64,000 bases of DNA from Schizochytrium sp. TIO01 (taxonomy: Eukaryota; Sar; Bigyra; Thraustochytrida; Thraustochytriidae): positions 389,501-453,500 of the forward strand of contig SMSO01000034.1 in assembly GCA_004764695.1 (NCBI GenBank), in the 5' to 3' direction. The notes under the pieces are model-generated. The model worked only from the letters and a program-made list of their open reading frames with translations. It was not told the DNA's origin and made no database searches. Below are positions 20,396 through 30,828 of this stretch, in pieces. The position numbers and the translations under genes are program-made. The first letter of the stretch is position 1, and the number at the start of each line of letters is the position of its first letter.

Positions 20396-21300
20396 TTTAT
20401 TTGAAATGCATTTACTGCTATATGGTAGAGTTTTAATTTTAAAATAGAATAAAATAAATATACATTCTGAAAAAAACTTCTTAGAGTTTTTTGTTGTTTT
20501 TTTTAAATAAATACGATCTAGCATAAAGTTTTAAAGTAGGAAAATCATACCTACGTAGTACTACTTTATTTCCAAATTCTTCTTTATATTTTACTAAGTT
20601 TTTTTTCTAGTTTTTTTTTTTTTTTTTTTAAATAAGAATTCAACTGTGTCTTACTACAACTAAGCACTGCGAAACCAAAAAAAAAAATCTTCTCTTTTCA
20701 AGATTTAACTGTACACAGCTACCAGTAGTCAGTTGCTGTAATTTATCTTACTTTATACCACCACTCGCATCCACCAGTCAGAGGGTAGTCCTTTAGACAT
20801 ACATATTAACTTGGCCCCAAATCAAAGCCATAACAAGCATCTACTGCTGTTGCTGTTTCCTAACTTAAATTGCTCATAAAAATTAAGATTCAAGTTTCCA
20901 GCTTCCAGTTTCTTCATTACCAAAAGTTGCCTAGAAGTATCGATACGAGTCAACTACCCTTCTCTCAACATCTGTACTATTTCACACTTAAGACTTGAAG
21001 TTCCGCAATTCGCAATATACATCACAGAAGCTTACCTCATTAAAATAGCTAAAGGTAATTCTTTTTATTACGAACACGTGTTATCAAGAATTTAACATCC
21101 CTCTTTCGTGAGCTGTTGCCTCCCTCCTATACTTGTAGTTCTTTTTAAAATCATGCTCATTTCAGGTTTAAAAGTTGCATAAGTAGTAGCATACAGACTT
21201 TATTCTCCTTCATTACATTCCACAAGTCCGATGAAGACCTCTACAGATGTGTGGTTAGATTCAGGAGAGTGATAGAGGGATTTGGCTTCCCACCAGGATT

Positions 21301-21350
21301 GAGTGATTGTTTTGACTGGAGTTTTTAACCCAAGTTAAAAAGTTTTAACT
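21301..21350 (-). repeat. Dispersed hairpin element, copy 2 (inverted)
   Basis: On the minus strand it reads 'gttaaaactttttaacttgg' then a loop and 'caaaacaatcactca', aligning with copy 1 along its whole length. Confidence 0.45.
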
Positions 21351-21910
21351 CAGTACCTCTAACTAGTGCGAGTGGTTTCCCCAGTAGGGTGACTGTAGAT
21401 GTTTATTTCCTAACTAAAATCACTTATGCTAGAGGTAGTAGAGTGTGCGCTTTCACCAGTTAGAGACTTTTTTCATAAACTTCCAATTGGTAGTGGACAA
21501 ATGCATGAATATTCTACTTGAGTTTCTTCCGAAGTCTCCTATATAAGAGGTGAACGAACAATCGAAACCAGCTAGGCTTTAGTCTAACTTGAAATGGCGG
21601 TGTGAGGCTACACTTGCATTTATAGAATGGTGGAAGTGCCGAGACCCCCGAAAGGTTTCCGGAAAATGATTTATTCTTCACGCTCATTTTGCTCGACAGT
21701 GTATGGCGGTCTGCTTGCGAGATGGATATACTTTGACATATTTTAGTGTAATTTTTATTTTCGTACTTCACAAGAATGGGGAACGAATGCTCATTGGACG
21801 ATCCCTTTCGATTCCTATTATATTATATATTTCTATATTTGAATATAAACAATTCTAAAATTGGAAATGAGCTCATATTGAATCTCCATTGCACTATCAA
21901 CATCTATTAC

Positions 21911-21946
21911 AGCTTGGGTAAAGCCTTAACCCAAAACAGTCACTCG
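21911..21946 (+). repeat. Dispersed hairpin element, copy 3 (short)
   Basis: It carries 'agcttgggtaaagcc' and 'ttaacccaaaacagtcactc'. The stem ttgggt...acccaa is kept although the loop differs from copy 1. The upstream A/T block is missing. Confidence 0.45.
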
Positions 21947-24263
21947 TTCTCTCCACAGTACTAAGTCTTTTTAAAGTGACCTAGGACATATAATTTGAAG
22001 CATATAATTTGAAGCATCTATAGTCAAGTATTCCTTTTTTAGAAATTTTTTGAGGCTGCCACTACGTTCCTTATCCAGGGCTCATGATTTCATTTCCTGT
22101 TTCAGATTACTCCATCTGGTATAGTAATCCCTCTTTCTGCACATGGACACACGAACCAAATGCACACATATTCTCCTTAGTATCTCTAAGCAGTGCAGGA
22201 GCAGGAATGTACGAGGTCTTTTATGTGGGTACGCGCAATTTTAATTCATTACGAACAGCAAGAAGCCCTCGGTAAACTAAATCTTGTCTACCTGCGTAGC
22301 ATGTAGTCAGGCAATTACAGTGGAGAGCATAATAGAGTTTTCCAGGTATTGAATCAGAAAATTCCATTGCTAATGCTTCCTTCATCTATCACGCCATTGC
22401 TATGAATCGTGCTGGTGCGCACTCTCAGCAGTGTTGCGGAACAGGCCCCTCCCCAAAGAAGAACCAAAATTAATTTAGAAACAAACGTGGACTTTCATTA
22501 ACATTTTTTTTTTTTTCAAAGAGGGTGGGAATTCTTCTACTTCTTTTCTATTTAGTCTATATTCTATTTGCAACTTGTCACTTTAAAATAAAACAAATTG
22601 TATAAAGGAACAAATGTCTATTATTCAGGGACAGGATATGGTTTTTCTCATTCACTAAACAAATGATCATCCTGAAATAATCACAAATAATGTTACAGAT
22701 GAAACTTAAATATCTGATACGCTCTGTCTCGACGAGAGAAGCTTTGTGCCCAAATCCAACATCGATAGGAGTAGAATCTGGCTAACGCAAATGCGGCATC
22801 GCATTCAAACTGAAGAAGTCCATGATGTCATCACAATCTTCAAAGTATGTTCGGGCTACGGTAACAATGTGCTTGGAACTTTGCAGTTCTGAAGCAACTT
22901 TGGAAGCATGCTCGTGCTGGAAAACTGAAACGCTCATACGCTTATGCACAAGCAGGACATAACCAGTAGTAGAAGCGCGATACCGAAATCCTCAGTGCAA
23001 TCGAGCGGATAGGAAGTCAATCTTTCAGATTACATGAATCAAATTAAGAAGAAGCGCCCGGTCTGTCTATATGTACAAGTAGTCGTTTTCTCTGCAGACG
23101 ATGCTACCTCGCGTTTACTGTGCCAGCTAAATAAAAACTGAAGGAAGGCGCGCACAGATGTGCACGCGCTGGTTTCGAAGGCGCGTGCGGCAAAATCAGG
23201 TTCCTTGCTTTGCATTGTAGAGCAAAGTAAATACAATACATTCATGATGAAGAAGCCTACTTGCCCAGGAGTCTATTGCAGTCGAGAGAGAAAACAGAGT
23301 CGCGAACTACTGAGAGTTAAGACGTGCGAAATATAAATATACTTGCTCTGGATGCAGCGCGCTCTTGATGGACTAGTGAGCTCTCACAAATCAGAGGTTC
23401 TTCCTTCGAATCCTTTTACATGAGTAGAAACTTGAGCAACCAACTGGGCATTATTGCGAAGAATGGTCGATATTAGAGAAATTAGTAAATGGGAGGAGTA
23501 TCTTAGTAACGCTAGTACCTATTTCCTGTAGAAAGCATGAAAGCTTGATGATTTCAAAACTAATTGTAGCAAATCTAAAACTCCAGCGACATGAGTTGAT
23601 TATCTCTAAGAAAATATGTGCTGCTTCCGTACACTATGGATTCAAGTCGTCAGCTTCGAGGCGAAGAATATGCAGTGGTGGCAAGACGATCTCTCTTCGG
23701 CCAGCGGTATTTCTTACTAATAGGTTTAATAGGTATTCTAGTACTATCTGAGTTCTTTATCATGGTTGTTTGCTGAAGTAAGCGATTATTGCTGTTTCTC
23801 ACTCTTTCTATTTCCTTTTTGTCTTTCAAAATTACACTTTTGCATATTATGCTGTGTTAGGACCAGTCAGAAAAGTGAAGTGTAGAAATGCACAGTTTCT
23901 GTCGTCCCTGTTCAAGTTTTAAATAATAGTATTTCTAGTAGGTAACGAAAGTTTTTTGGTAAATATGGTAAGCTTAGGGACAAGGGCGTCGGCGAAATCG
24001 TCAAAGAGAAACACTGCCCGAAAGTGGAGTCTCATCCATGCCAAAGTTCAAAGTTCATTTTTTATATCAGCCAGCTTCTTTACAAATCTTAGTATCTATG
24101 TCCTAATATTTTATTTAAATGAACGTTCTCGTAGGAGGGAACTCCTCAAAGTCTTTTGCCTGGGAGAAAATGCAAGCAAAACAACTACTCATTACAAAAA
24201 TACAAGAAAGCTGCATTAATCCTTTATGAATCCCAACGGAAAGAGAGACTATCTTCAGACGTG

Positions 24264-25004
24264 ATGAATGCAGCTCGTGGTCTCTGGGACTCTGAATATA
24301 CCCACAGAGAACTTCAGCTTGGAGATAGTAGCGACCCGTGGCAATGGGTGCTTTTGGGAGGATGCATTGCGTTTATTATCTGGTGCCTCTGCTGGACAGA
24401 ATACATTCGTAGATATTGTGAACAATCAGAAAAAAGAAAGAAAGTTCTAGCCCAAGACAGAGCACGTGCATATGCTCAAATCTGCGAGATCGAGGGTACG
24501 AAAGTCTACATGAATCCTGAATTGTTTGGCTATCCACCGCACGATACATCTAAGGATACGTATACTACTGTTAATGAAGAGAGTGGTACTAACTCCCCCG
24601 TGACTAACCTGATGACTATCAATGACCCTTTTGGGTTTGCTGTAGTAAGTGAAAATTTGGTCACCATTCTTGAATTTAGACCACACAAGTCAGACGCTGG
24701 AGTGATCAAATCCGAATTTTCATACAATGCTGATGATTTGCTTCAACATAGAGTTTTCATTAAGAAGGATATCGAAGCTGTAGTTTTCAACGACCCGCAG
24801 CGTGCTTGGGTCATGCTTATCGGTTTACAAGAGATTAGATTTTCATATGGATTTTTAAATTCACTCTTGAATTCAATGTGTTTTGCTAACAACATTGACC
24901 CCAGCACAGTGTCTAATGTGACTTCATTGGCCACTGTTATTCCATTTCGAGGTGAAACTCCGGTAGCAAGTTTGGTAAAGGATAACTGTGCTTATGATGA
25001 GTAG
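24264..25004 (+). CDS. Single-pass membrane protein, paralogue of the gene at 18748
   Basis: 246 residues from the ATG at 24264. This start matches the length and layout of the 243-residue paralogue; the frame is open further upstream without an ATG. The hydrophobic segment is at about 30-48 ('WVLLGGCIAFIIWCLCW') and is followed by Lys/Arg-rich residues. Shared motifs are 'GTKVYMNPELFGYPP', 'DPFGFAVVSENLVT', 'FSYNADDLLQHRVFI', 'YGFLNSLLNSMCFANN' and 'PFRGETPVASLV'. Conservation is strongest in the soluble part, so that domain is under constraint. Its role is unknown. The arrangement, inverted copies around gene-poor repeat-rich DNA, suggests an old inverted duplication. Confidence 0.75.
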   Translation: MNAARGLWDSEYTHRELQLGDSSDPWQWVLLGGCIAFIIWCLCWTEYIRRYCEQSEKRKKVLAQDRARAYAQICEIEGTKVYMNPELFGYPPHDTSKDTYTTVNEESGTNSPVTNLMTINDPFGFAVVSENLVTILEFRPHKSDAGVIKSEFSYNADDLLQHRVFIKKDIEAVVFNDPQRAWVMLIGLQEIRFSYGFLNSLLNSMCFANNIDPSTVSNVTSLATVIPFRGETPVASLVKDNCAYDE

Positions 25005-25858
25005 ACCGAAAGTGCATAATGCGTTACCTCGTCTAAAGCATCAAACCTCTCTTGTATTCCTTCAATGAGCTCTCAATAAGAGTGCAGCAACTCATTGGGA
25101 GATCGCTGGGGCCTAGTTTCTCTTTCTTGGGAGTACATGTTTTTCTTTTGCTGTTTCGTTTTAATAATAGAAGAAAATTATTAGCATGCTCAAGCTTTAT
25201 CAGACATTTCTAATAAAATGGTGTTATACATCAACAATCATGCCAAGCAATACTTTTCTGGTATATTGCGTAGCTGTAGTTTATACTTTGAAACCATGCT
25301 GTCTTACTTTTCCATGTATGAGACGTGCATAGGAAATATGGTTATCTTCACGATCACATCACAAGTGAAGAAATGCGGATGCACAACACTAAACCTAGAG
25401 AGTACCCTGCCAGTTGTTCTTGCTCTAGGTTGGAAAAGATTTAATTTGTTACAGCATCTTGGTATACTAATCACCAACATCATTTTATACGGTCGCAAAA
25501 TTTGATGCAGCTGATGCAGTTGTTAGTGCGTCCTTCTGATCCTGCCGACTTCAGCATTAAGTGAGTTTTGTTTCGATATAGGATGTGTTGAATTCTATCT
25601 GACGACGCAGAATGGCGACGGCGGGAAACCAATTTGGTTCAAAATATTGAACTCTATATAGACACCGACTAATGCAGGTAAACATACCTTTTCTCTATTA
25701 CCTCAGTCGCTAATCGCCCCAGATCATTCTACACGTCAATCATCATGTTTTGCTCCTTTTATTTTTTCTAAAAAAACCGGCCAAAAACAAAAACAAAATA
25801 TTCTCGCACAAATAAAGTCAATTTAGCCGTGGAAGCGTCGAATTACTTTTACGCCGCC
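25005..25858. other. Intergenic region
   Basis: 0.85 kb, AT-rich, between two plus-strand genes. Short frames overlap on both strands (25218-25505) without recognisable features. Probable promoter of the MsrB gene at its right end. Confidence 0.4.
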
Positions 25859-26599
25859 ATGGCACTCCGCTCCGGTTCGTGCAGACTGTTAACCCTCGCT
25901 GGCTGGTCTACAGGTGCCCAGATTGGTGCCTGCAGAAACTTCTCAAGTTCGCTCCGCAGCCCCGGTACAACTAAGGCGGTGTTTCGAAAGTTGACTTTGG
26001 CACCTTCGCCGCCATCGATCTTAAGCTTCAGGCCGGAGGCTCGAAGTAGTGCAGCGCATACAAAGCGCGCAAAGATACCAGTCAAGTTCGCGCAGACAAG
26101 GTTGATGATGACAGATTCTTCGCGTGAAAGTGGTGGCTTCGAAGTGCAAAAGTCAGACGAGGACTGGCGCAAGGAGCTCAATCCTCAGGAGTTCCACGTG
26201 CTGAGGCAAAAAGGCACCGAGCGCGCTTTCACGGGTGAGTACGACAAGTTTTATCCAGAGGCAAAAGAAGGATATTTTGCATGCCGTGCATGCAAAAACC
26301 CACTTTACACTGCGTCAGCAAAGTTTAACTCAGGCTGTGGATGGCCTGCTTTTGATAAGTGTATCAAGGACTCCATTGTGGTTGAGGTTGATACTTCCCA
26401 TGGCATGAAGCGCGTAGAGATCATGTGCGGAAAGTGCGGCGGACACCTTGGTCACGTTTTCCATGGCGAAGGTCTAACGCCTACAAATGAGCGCCACTGC
26501 GTCAACTCGGTCTCCGTAAAGTACATCAAGGGCCCCCTGCCTGACGAGGCCGCTGAAGGCGAACCTGAAGAAGAGGTGCTCAAGGACAGCAAAATGTAA
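25859..26599 (+). CDS. msrB: Peptide methionine-(R)-S-oxide reductase (MsrB), organelle-targeted
   Basis: Reduces methionine-R-sulfoxide in proteins, with thioredoxin as usual donor. 246 residues from the ATG at 25859. The first ~85 residues are rich in Arg, Ser and Ala and look like a mitochondrial or plastid transit sequence. An internal ATG ('MMTDSSRESGG', residue ~82) could give a cytosolic form. The SelR domain begins at 'DWRKELNPQEFHVLRQKGTE'. It holds zinc Cys pairs 'CRACKNPLY' and 'CGKCGGHLGHVF', the substrate loop 'GCGWPAF' and the catalytic Cys in 'RHCVNSVSV'. The catalytic residue is Cys, not selenocysteine. An acidic C-terminal tail (about 15 residues) is extra. All zinc and catalytic residues are present, so the enzyme should be active. 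Confidence 0.95.
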   Translation: MALRSGSCRLLTLAGWSTGAQIGACRNFSSSLRSPGTTKAVFRKLTLAPSPPSILSFRPEARSSAAHTKRAKIPVKFAQTRLMMTDSSRESGGFEVQKSDEDWRKELNPQEFHVLRQKGTERAFTGEYDKFYPEAKEGYFACRACKNPLYTASAKFNSGCGWPAFDKCIKDSIVVEVDTSHGMKRVEIMCGKCGGHLGHVFHGEGLTPTNERHCVNSVSVKYIKGPLPDEAAEGEPEEEVLKDSKM

Positions 26600-27736
26600 A
26601 TTCCCATATTAACAATATAAAACAGCCAGCAAAGGTTTAACAACATACTGCGTTCCTTGATGTCAGCTTTCCAACAAAAGTTTGCATTTTACATAGCTTG
26701 ACAAATACTCCTTTTTGAGTAACTGTGCTTGAATTACATGATCAATAATAAAGCTAATAAGCATACTATGACAAGCCTAGAGATGCTGATTTGGCTGAGC
26801 CTTGAGATTAGTCTGATCATGAGTTCGCTCGCTGACTTATAAAAGCTTGGGGAAGTGACTACGCTTCAAGCTCTAGAGAAAATGAAATCGGTGGAGTAAA
26901 GTCCACTACTTCCTTTTTTTAAATTACAATATCTATATTTCACTTGCTACTAGGACCATCCAACAGATTCAAGCTAATTCATAAATGCGAGTCCTTGTGT
27001 CAAAGACAAGAAACCTACTTACAGTAGAGCTGCTCGCGTGACTTGATGAAAAATCTTGCCGCAAGGATCGGAAGAAATTCAACTATTTTCTAAGATTCAA
27101 CTAGGAAATACATGTCTGTGCAAGTCCAAAATAAATGTATACATACTTAGCCAATTGTCATAGTAAGACAGTCAAGCAAAAGCTGAACAGATGCATATTG
27201 AAAAAGAATCAGTGAAAGCAATAAGCCGGTGATTGAAGGGTTTAGGAATATTAGTCATCCAGTCATCCAAAACTGGAACAAAGAAAGCAGTCAATTCTAA
27301 AAAGATGTGTTTTTTATGGTGATTGATTGTAGTACGGCATGCAAAATGAGTATAATGTTTCCGACGATAACGCTTTTATCGACGTCGTGGTTGTCGAAAA
27401 TATTATTGTGATTATGGTGATGGTAGTCGTTTAGAGTCTAGATCGTGGCTAGCTGGATGGTTGGATAGATGGAAAATAGATGAAGGTACCTAAGGTGGGG
27501 TTCTCTTCCAGCGGGCTTAGGATAGTGTATGTATTAAGAAGAAGTCCAAAGGGACCTGGCTCACAGCAGATGAAGATGCAGACTGAAAGAAAGCAAGCGA
27601 GCAAGCGAACTTTGCTTCTGAGCAGAATAAAATGCATAAACCTGCGAATAAAACTATTCCATCGCTATTGGTTTCAAAGCCCTTTCCCCTTCTTCCCTAT
27701 TGGTTTTTCTTTATGTCAATTCGCTAGCCTAGTAGC
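26600..27736. other. Convergent intergenic region
   Basis: 1.1 kb holding the 3' ends of the flanking genes. AT-rich. Small frames at the right end overlap the CDV3-like gene on the other strand and are not supported. Confidence 0.4.
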
Positions 27737-29059
27737 TTACTCCTTGGCTGCCTTCTTCTTCTTCTTCTTCTTGAGTCCGCTGAAGCGGTCTTCAGGCGGT
27801 GCCTCGGTGCCTTCCGTTGCAGCGGCAGCAGGTGCGGCAGCAGGTGCGGCGGCATCCTCAACACCAGCACCAGCAGCAGGGGCAGCTTCGGCCTTCTCCT
27901 GCTCCTCTCGTTCCCTTTCGAGGGCTAGCGCATGCTGTCTCTCCCACTCTGCCTTCTGCTGCTCCTTGAGCTTCTTCTTCTCACGTCTCTTGCGTTCTTT
28001 CTCCTCCCTTGCGGCAATCTCCTCGGGGCTCAAATCCTTGTCATCTGCACCCTCTGCAGTCTCCGCATCCTCATCCTCTGCGGTCTCGGCAACAGCATTC
28101 TGTTCCTCGGTCTTGTCCTCAGCCGTCTCCTCGGTTTGTGCTCCCTTCTCCTCGGCAGCTGAAATCTCAGCGTTTTCGCCCTCATCGGCATCATCTTGTC
28201 CAACTGGCTTGCACTCCCAGTAATATCCAAGACCGCTATCTCCAATCTTGAACGAGTATCCGCTTTTGGGGCCTTCAAAGCTGTCAGCAGCGATGAAGTC
28301 CTCACCGAGGTATTCTCCTTCGGACTGTTTGTAAAGGATGTCAGCTATAACAGACTCCTCGACGACACCCCAAGCGGTCTTGGCTGCGCCAGCCTTAGTA
28401 TTAGACTTGCTTCCACTGTTTCCACCAAGAGACGGGAAAACAGCCTCGTTGTCGAGCTCCTTAAGGGCGTGGACGCCTTCGCGCTTGCCGCGGGCCTCCA
28501 TGAGCGCCCGAGGCCTAAAGACCTTGGGTTTATCATCTTCGGGCTTGGCAGCAGTGCTGTCGGAGTCTTTCTCAGCAACTTCTTGGCGAACTTGCATCCG
28601 TGCCCTGTGGAAAAGCTTCTTGTTCTGCTCCTCTGCCTGGAGGTCCGCGTAGGACTTGGTCACGACCGGCATAGAGCTGGTCAGGCCGTCCATGTCAGCA
28701 ACACCGCGGCTTGAGCTTGCCAACAGCGAGGATTGAGGCTTCGAGGCCTTCTCGTCCACCCATTCGCCGCTTACAAGCTCTGCATTCTCGCCCGCGAGAG
28801 AGAGGCCCTTGGATGCATTGACCGCTGCCGTCAGGCCGCCGACCTTCTTGGCGCCCGCGGCGGCAGAGGCCGCCGGTCTGCTCACGTACTCCTCCACGAC
28901 GACGACGCGTCCGTCTTCATCAGTCTTCTGGTACACCTGGGTCGCAGGCTCGAACGAGGACTCGTCCTTCTGCGCAGCCTCGAGCATGCCGCCGAAGTTG
29001 CGTGCCGCCTTCTTGCCCTTCTTCTTGCGGCTCTTGAAGAGCGCGTCCATGTCGGCCAT
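27737..29059 (-). CDS. CDV3-like low-complexity protein
   Basis: 440 residues from the ATG at 29059. The N-terminus 'MDALFKSRKKKGKKAARNF' and the region 'RPRALMEAR' ... 'NEAVFPSLGG' follow the order seen in CDV3 homologues (a short basic start, an arginine-proline element and a 'xxFPSL' motif). The second half holds a compact segment ('GYSFKIGDSGLGYYWECK'), then a long acidic Glu/Asp/Ala tract. A Lys/Arg/Glu coiled coil, an Ala/Pro-rich linker and a C-terminal run of seven lysines complete it. CDV3 is a poorly understood cytoplasmic protein. The match is from motif order only and could be coincidental in such biased sequence. Upstream a CT microsatellite and GC-rich DNA probably form the 5' UTR. 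Confidence 0.6.
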   Translation of the reverse strand: MADMDALFKSRKKKGKKAARNFGGMLEAAQKDESSFEPATQVYQKTDEDGRVVVVEEYVSRPAASAAAGAKKVGGLTAAVNASKGLSLAGENAELVSGEWVDEKASKPQSSLLASSSRGVADMDGLTSSMPVVTKSYADLQAEEQNKKLFHRARMQVRQEVAEKDSDSTAAKPEDDKPKVFRPRALMEARGKREGVHALKELDNEAVFPSLGGNSGSKSNTKAGAAKTAWGVVEESVIADILYKQSEGEYLGEDFIAADSFEGPKSGYSFKIGDSGLGYYWECKPVGQDDADEGENAEISAAEEKGAQTEETAEDKTEEQNAVAETAEDEDAETAEGADDKDLSPEEIAAREEKERKRREKKKLKEQQKAEWERQHALALEREREEQEKAEAAPAAGAGVEDAAAPAAAPAAAATEGTEAPPEDRFSGLKKKKKKKAAKE

Positions 29060-29636
29060 CTTGCTTGCCTTCTACTTCTCCAACTTGCTCGACCTTCCCG
29101 GATCCGATCTCAAGTCCCTCGGGTTTCCCTCCTTCTTCTCCTCCTCCTCCTTCTGCTTCGCAGCCCTGCTGATCGAGAAACCACGCGGCGGGGGCTCGCG
29201 GTTTCGGGGTCTGCCGGGGCACTCTGCGCTCTTCTTGTTTCCAGTCAATCGCTAAATCAATAGAGAGAGAGCTCTTAATCTCTCTCTCTCTTTGTTTGTT
29301 TATATCATCATCGCCATCGTTATTTCTCTGTTATTACTGGCATTACCCAATTGACGCTTTGGTGTGTCATTTCCTCCCGCCGCGCGGTGTCGTTGTGGGA
29401 CCAAGGACGCAGGTGCCTAGCTTGCCATGGCCGCCTCTTGCTTGGCTGCTTTGGAGCAATCCGTGCGATTGGACACGTCAGCGACGGACCTCTTCGAGAG
29501 GGGAACGAACGATGGAATTGCGATGTTCGTCTGGCGGAGCGCTAGGGAGTCCTACCGCGGAGGCCTAGGAGGGCCTACTTGCATGGAGAGCGCTCAGCCG
29601 TTCATTTGCTGGGGAGGAAGAGGCCAAGGCGCAAGT

Positions 29637-29725
29637 AGAGTATAAGAAGCGCAAAGTGGAGTATACAGGGAACAAATAGAGTATAGGAGCCGCAAGTGGG
29701 GTATAGCGCAGAGGAAGCGTGGCAA
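29637..29725 (+). repeat. Imperfect ~21-bp tandem repeat
   Basis: Successive units begin 'gagtataagaagcgcaaagtg', 'gagtatacaggg', 'gagtataggagccgcaagtg' and 'gggtatagcg'. The units share gagtata and cgcaa(a)gtg. Confidence 0.55.
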
Positions 29726-29750
29726 AGCGTTTTGGGTTATTGTTATTAAG

Positions 29751-29787
29751 TGTGTGTCTGTGTGTGTGTGTGTGTCTGTGTCTGTGC
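29751..29787 (+). repeat. (GT)n microsatellite
   Basis: A GT tract interrupted by three tctg units. Confidence 0.8.
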
Positions 29788-30828
29788 GGAAAACCGGGCT
29801 TATTTTACAATCGATGCTGGAACTGGGATTATGGAGGAAACTTCGTTGGTTTTAATTGAGAGATAATGCTCAAATGATGGCGACTGCCGGTGTGCTCATC
29901 ATGAGGCTTTTAATGAATGGAGTCAACACCATTGTTTTCAGTCGAGGGAGACAGCGGTAAAACGACGGTGAGTACCGATATTACCATCACCGGGCGTTAA
30001 GTACTGATGTCGTTCATCCACTCCAAGGAAATTTAATCAACGTGCTCTTTGGTCTTCGAGTTCGTGTCGTAAATCGGATTTTTATATGGCTCAAGTTCAT
30101 AAAGAAGTTCTTGCAATGCTCACATTCATCGCCTTCAGCTAATTGGATCAGCCGGTGCATCGTAGAGTCAAAATTATGGGGATGTCATAAAGTAGTTATA
30201 AAGTAGAAAGGCTTTGTGCCAAATGAATCAATTTGAACCTAGATACGAAACGATCGTGAGCCAGGGATCTTCATGGATATTTAGAAACTGTCTCAAAGCA
30301 ATCGAGCTGTATTCAGTATTCATACAGCCTCTATTTTACCTCTATTTTCTGACCTCTCTAGGGTCCTGGCTTCAACTTAGCACCCTCCTCCTTCTCGAGC
30401 ATTCCTTGAACTCAAAGCAGAAGCAAATGTCTAAACAGAGGTAATATTTTGACTTGAGTTTTCTCTAAGTCAAAGGATTGACAGGAATGCCTTGACTAGT
30501 GAGAGTGAAGGCAAGTAGGTTAGAATACTAGTACTATATAGTAAGACTAATTAGTACACAATAGTCGAGTACACACCAGTCGTAGCCTAAATGATTTATT
30601 ATACTTGGTGATACGAAATGGACTACCTTGGTGCCAGTTCTGTGCGAGCATGGACTCCGCGCCGTGAAAATGGGCTTGCAGGTTCAGGCGAGACACGAAA
30701 AGACCAATGCGAGGTACTGTTTGGAAGCGCAAGTAGCAATAGCAGACGCAAACTCCTTGGTGGCAGCTGGCCATCTTGGCCGAGCTGGGTGAAGAGGGAA
30801 CAGATTAGAAGCTCCAGAGTTCTGCAAT

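Larger units (their letters stand above)
19480..24263. other. Gene-poor AT-rich region between the two paralogues
   Basis: 4.8 kb without a clear gene. It holds an (ATT)n microsatellite at 20349-20370, a poly-T run near 20612-20630 and three copies of a dispersed hairpin element (19913-19965 plus, 21301-21350 minus, 21911-21946 plus). An open frame on the minus strand at 22782-22991 ('VLLVHKRMSVSVFQHEHA') has no ATG near its start; it could be a terminal exon or chance. Sequence at 23340-23420 is faintly tRNA-like but does not fold properly. Confidence 0.45.
29060..30828. other. Intergenic region with tandem and GT repeats
   Basis: It contains GC-rich sequence to about 29640 with one frame (29427-29645, good 'gccatggcc' start, 72 codons, no family). 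A run of imperfect ~21-bp units lies at 29637-29725 and a (GT)n tract at 29751-29787. AT-rich DNA follows to the Dpy-30 gene. The 72-codon frame may be a short gene or first exon, but no support beyond its start context was found. Confidence 0.35.

Noticed and set aside
22782-22991. 69-codon minus-strand open frame
   Set aside because: No ATG, a stop just upstream at 22992-22994 and no convincing acceptor or partner exon; may be a terminal exon but unsupported.
23340-23420. tRNA-like stretch with 'ggttcttccttcgaatcc'
   Set aside because: The B-box-like piece has an insertion and the anticodon arm does not form a 5-bp stem with a 7-nt loop, so a tRNA call is not supported.
26834-26880. 'aaaagcttggggaagtg...cttcaagct' as a fifth hairpin-element copy
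   Set aside because: Only the short stem resembles the family; the flanking 'gttaaa' and 'aaaac.gtcact' blocks are absent.
27480-28223. 247-codon plus-strand frame opposite the CDV3-like gene
   Set aside because: Its Ser/Phe-rich translation mirrors the Lys/Glu-rich gene on the other strand; it is a shadow.
29427-29645. 72-codon frame with good Kozak context
   Set aside because: No recognisable domain, and it runs into the imperfect tandem repeat; left as unsupported.
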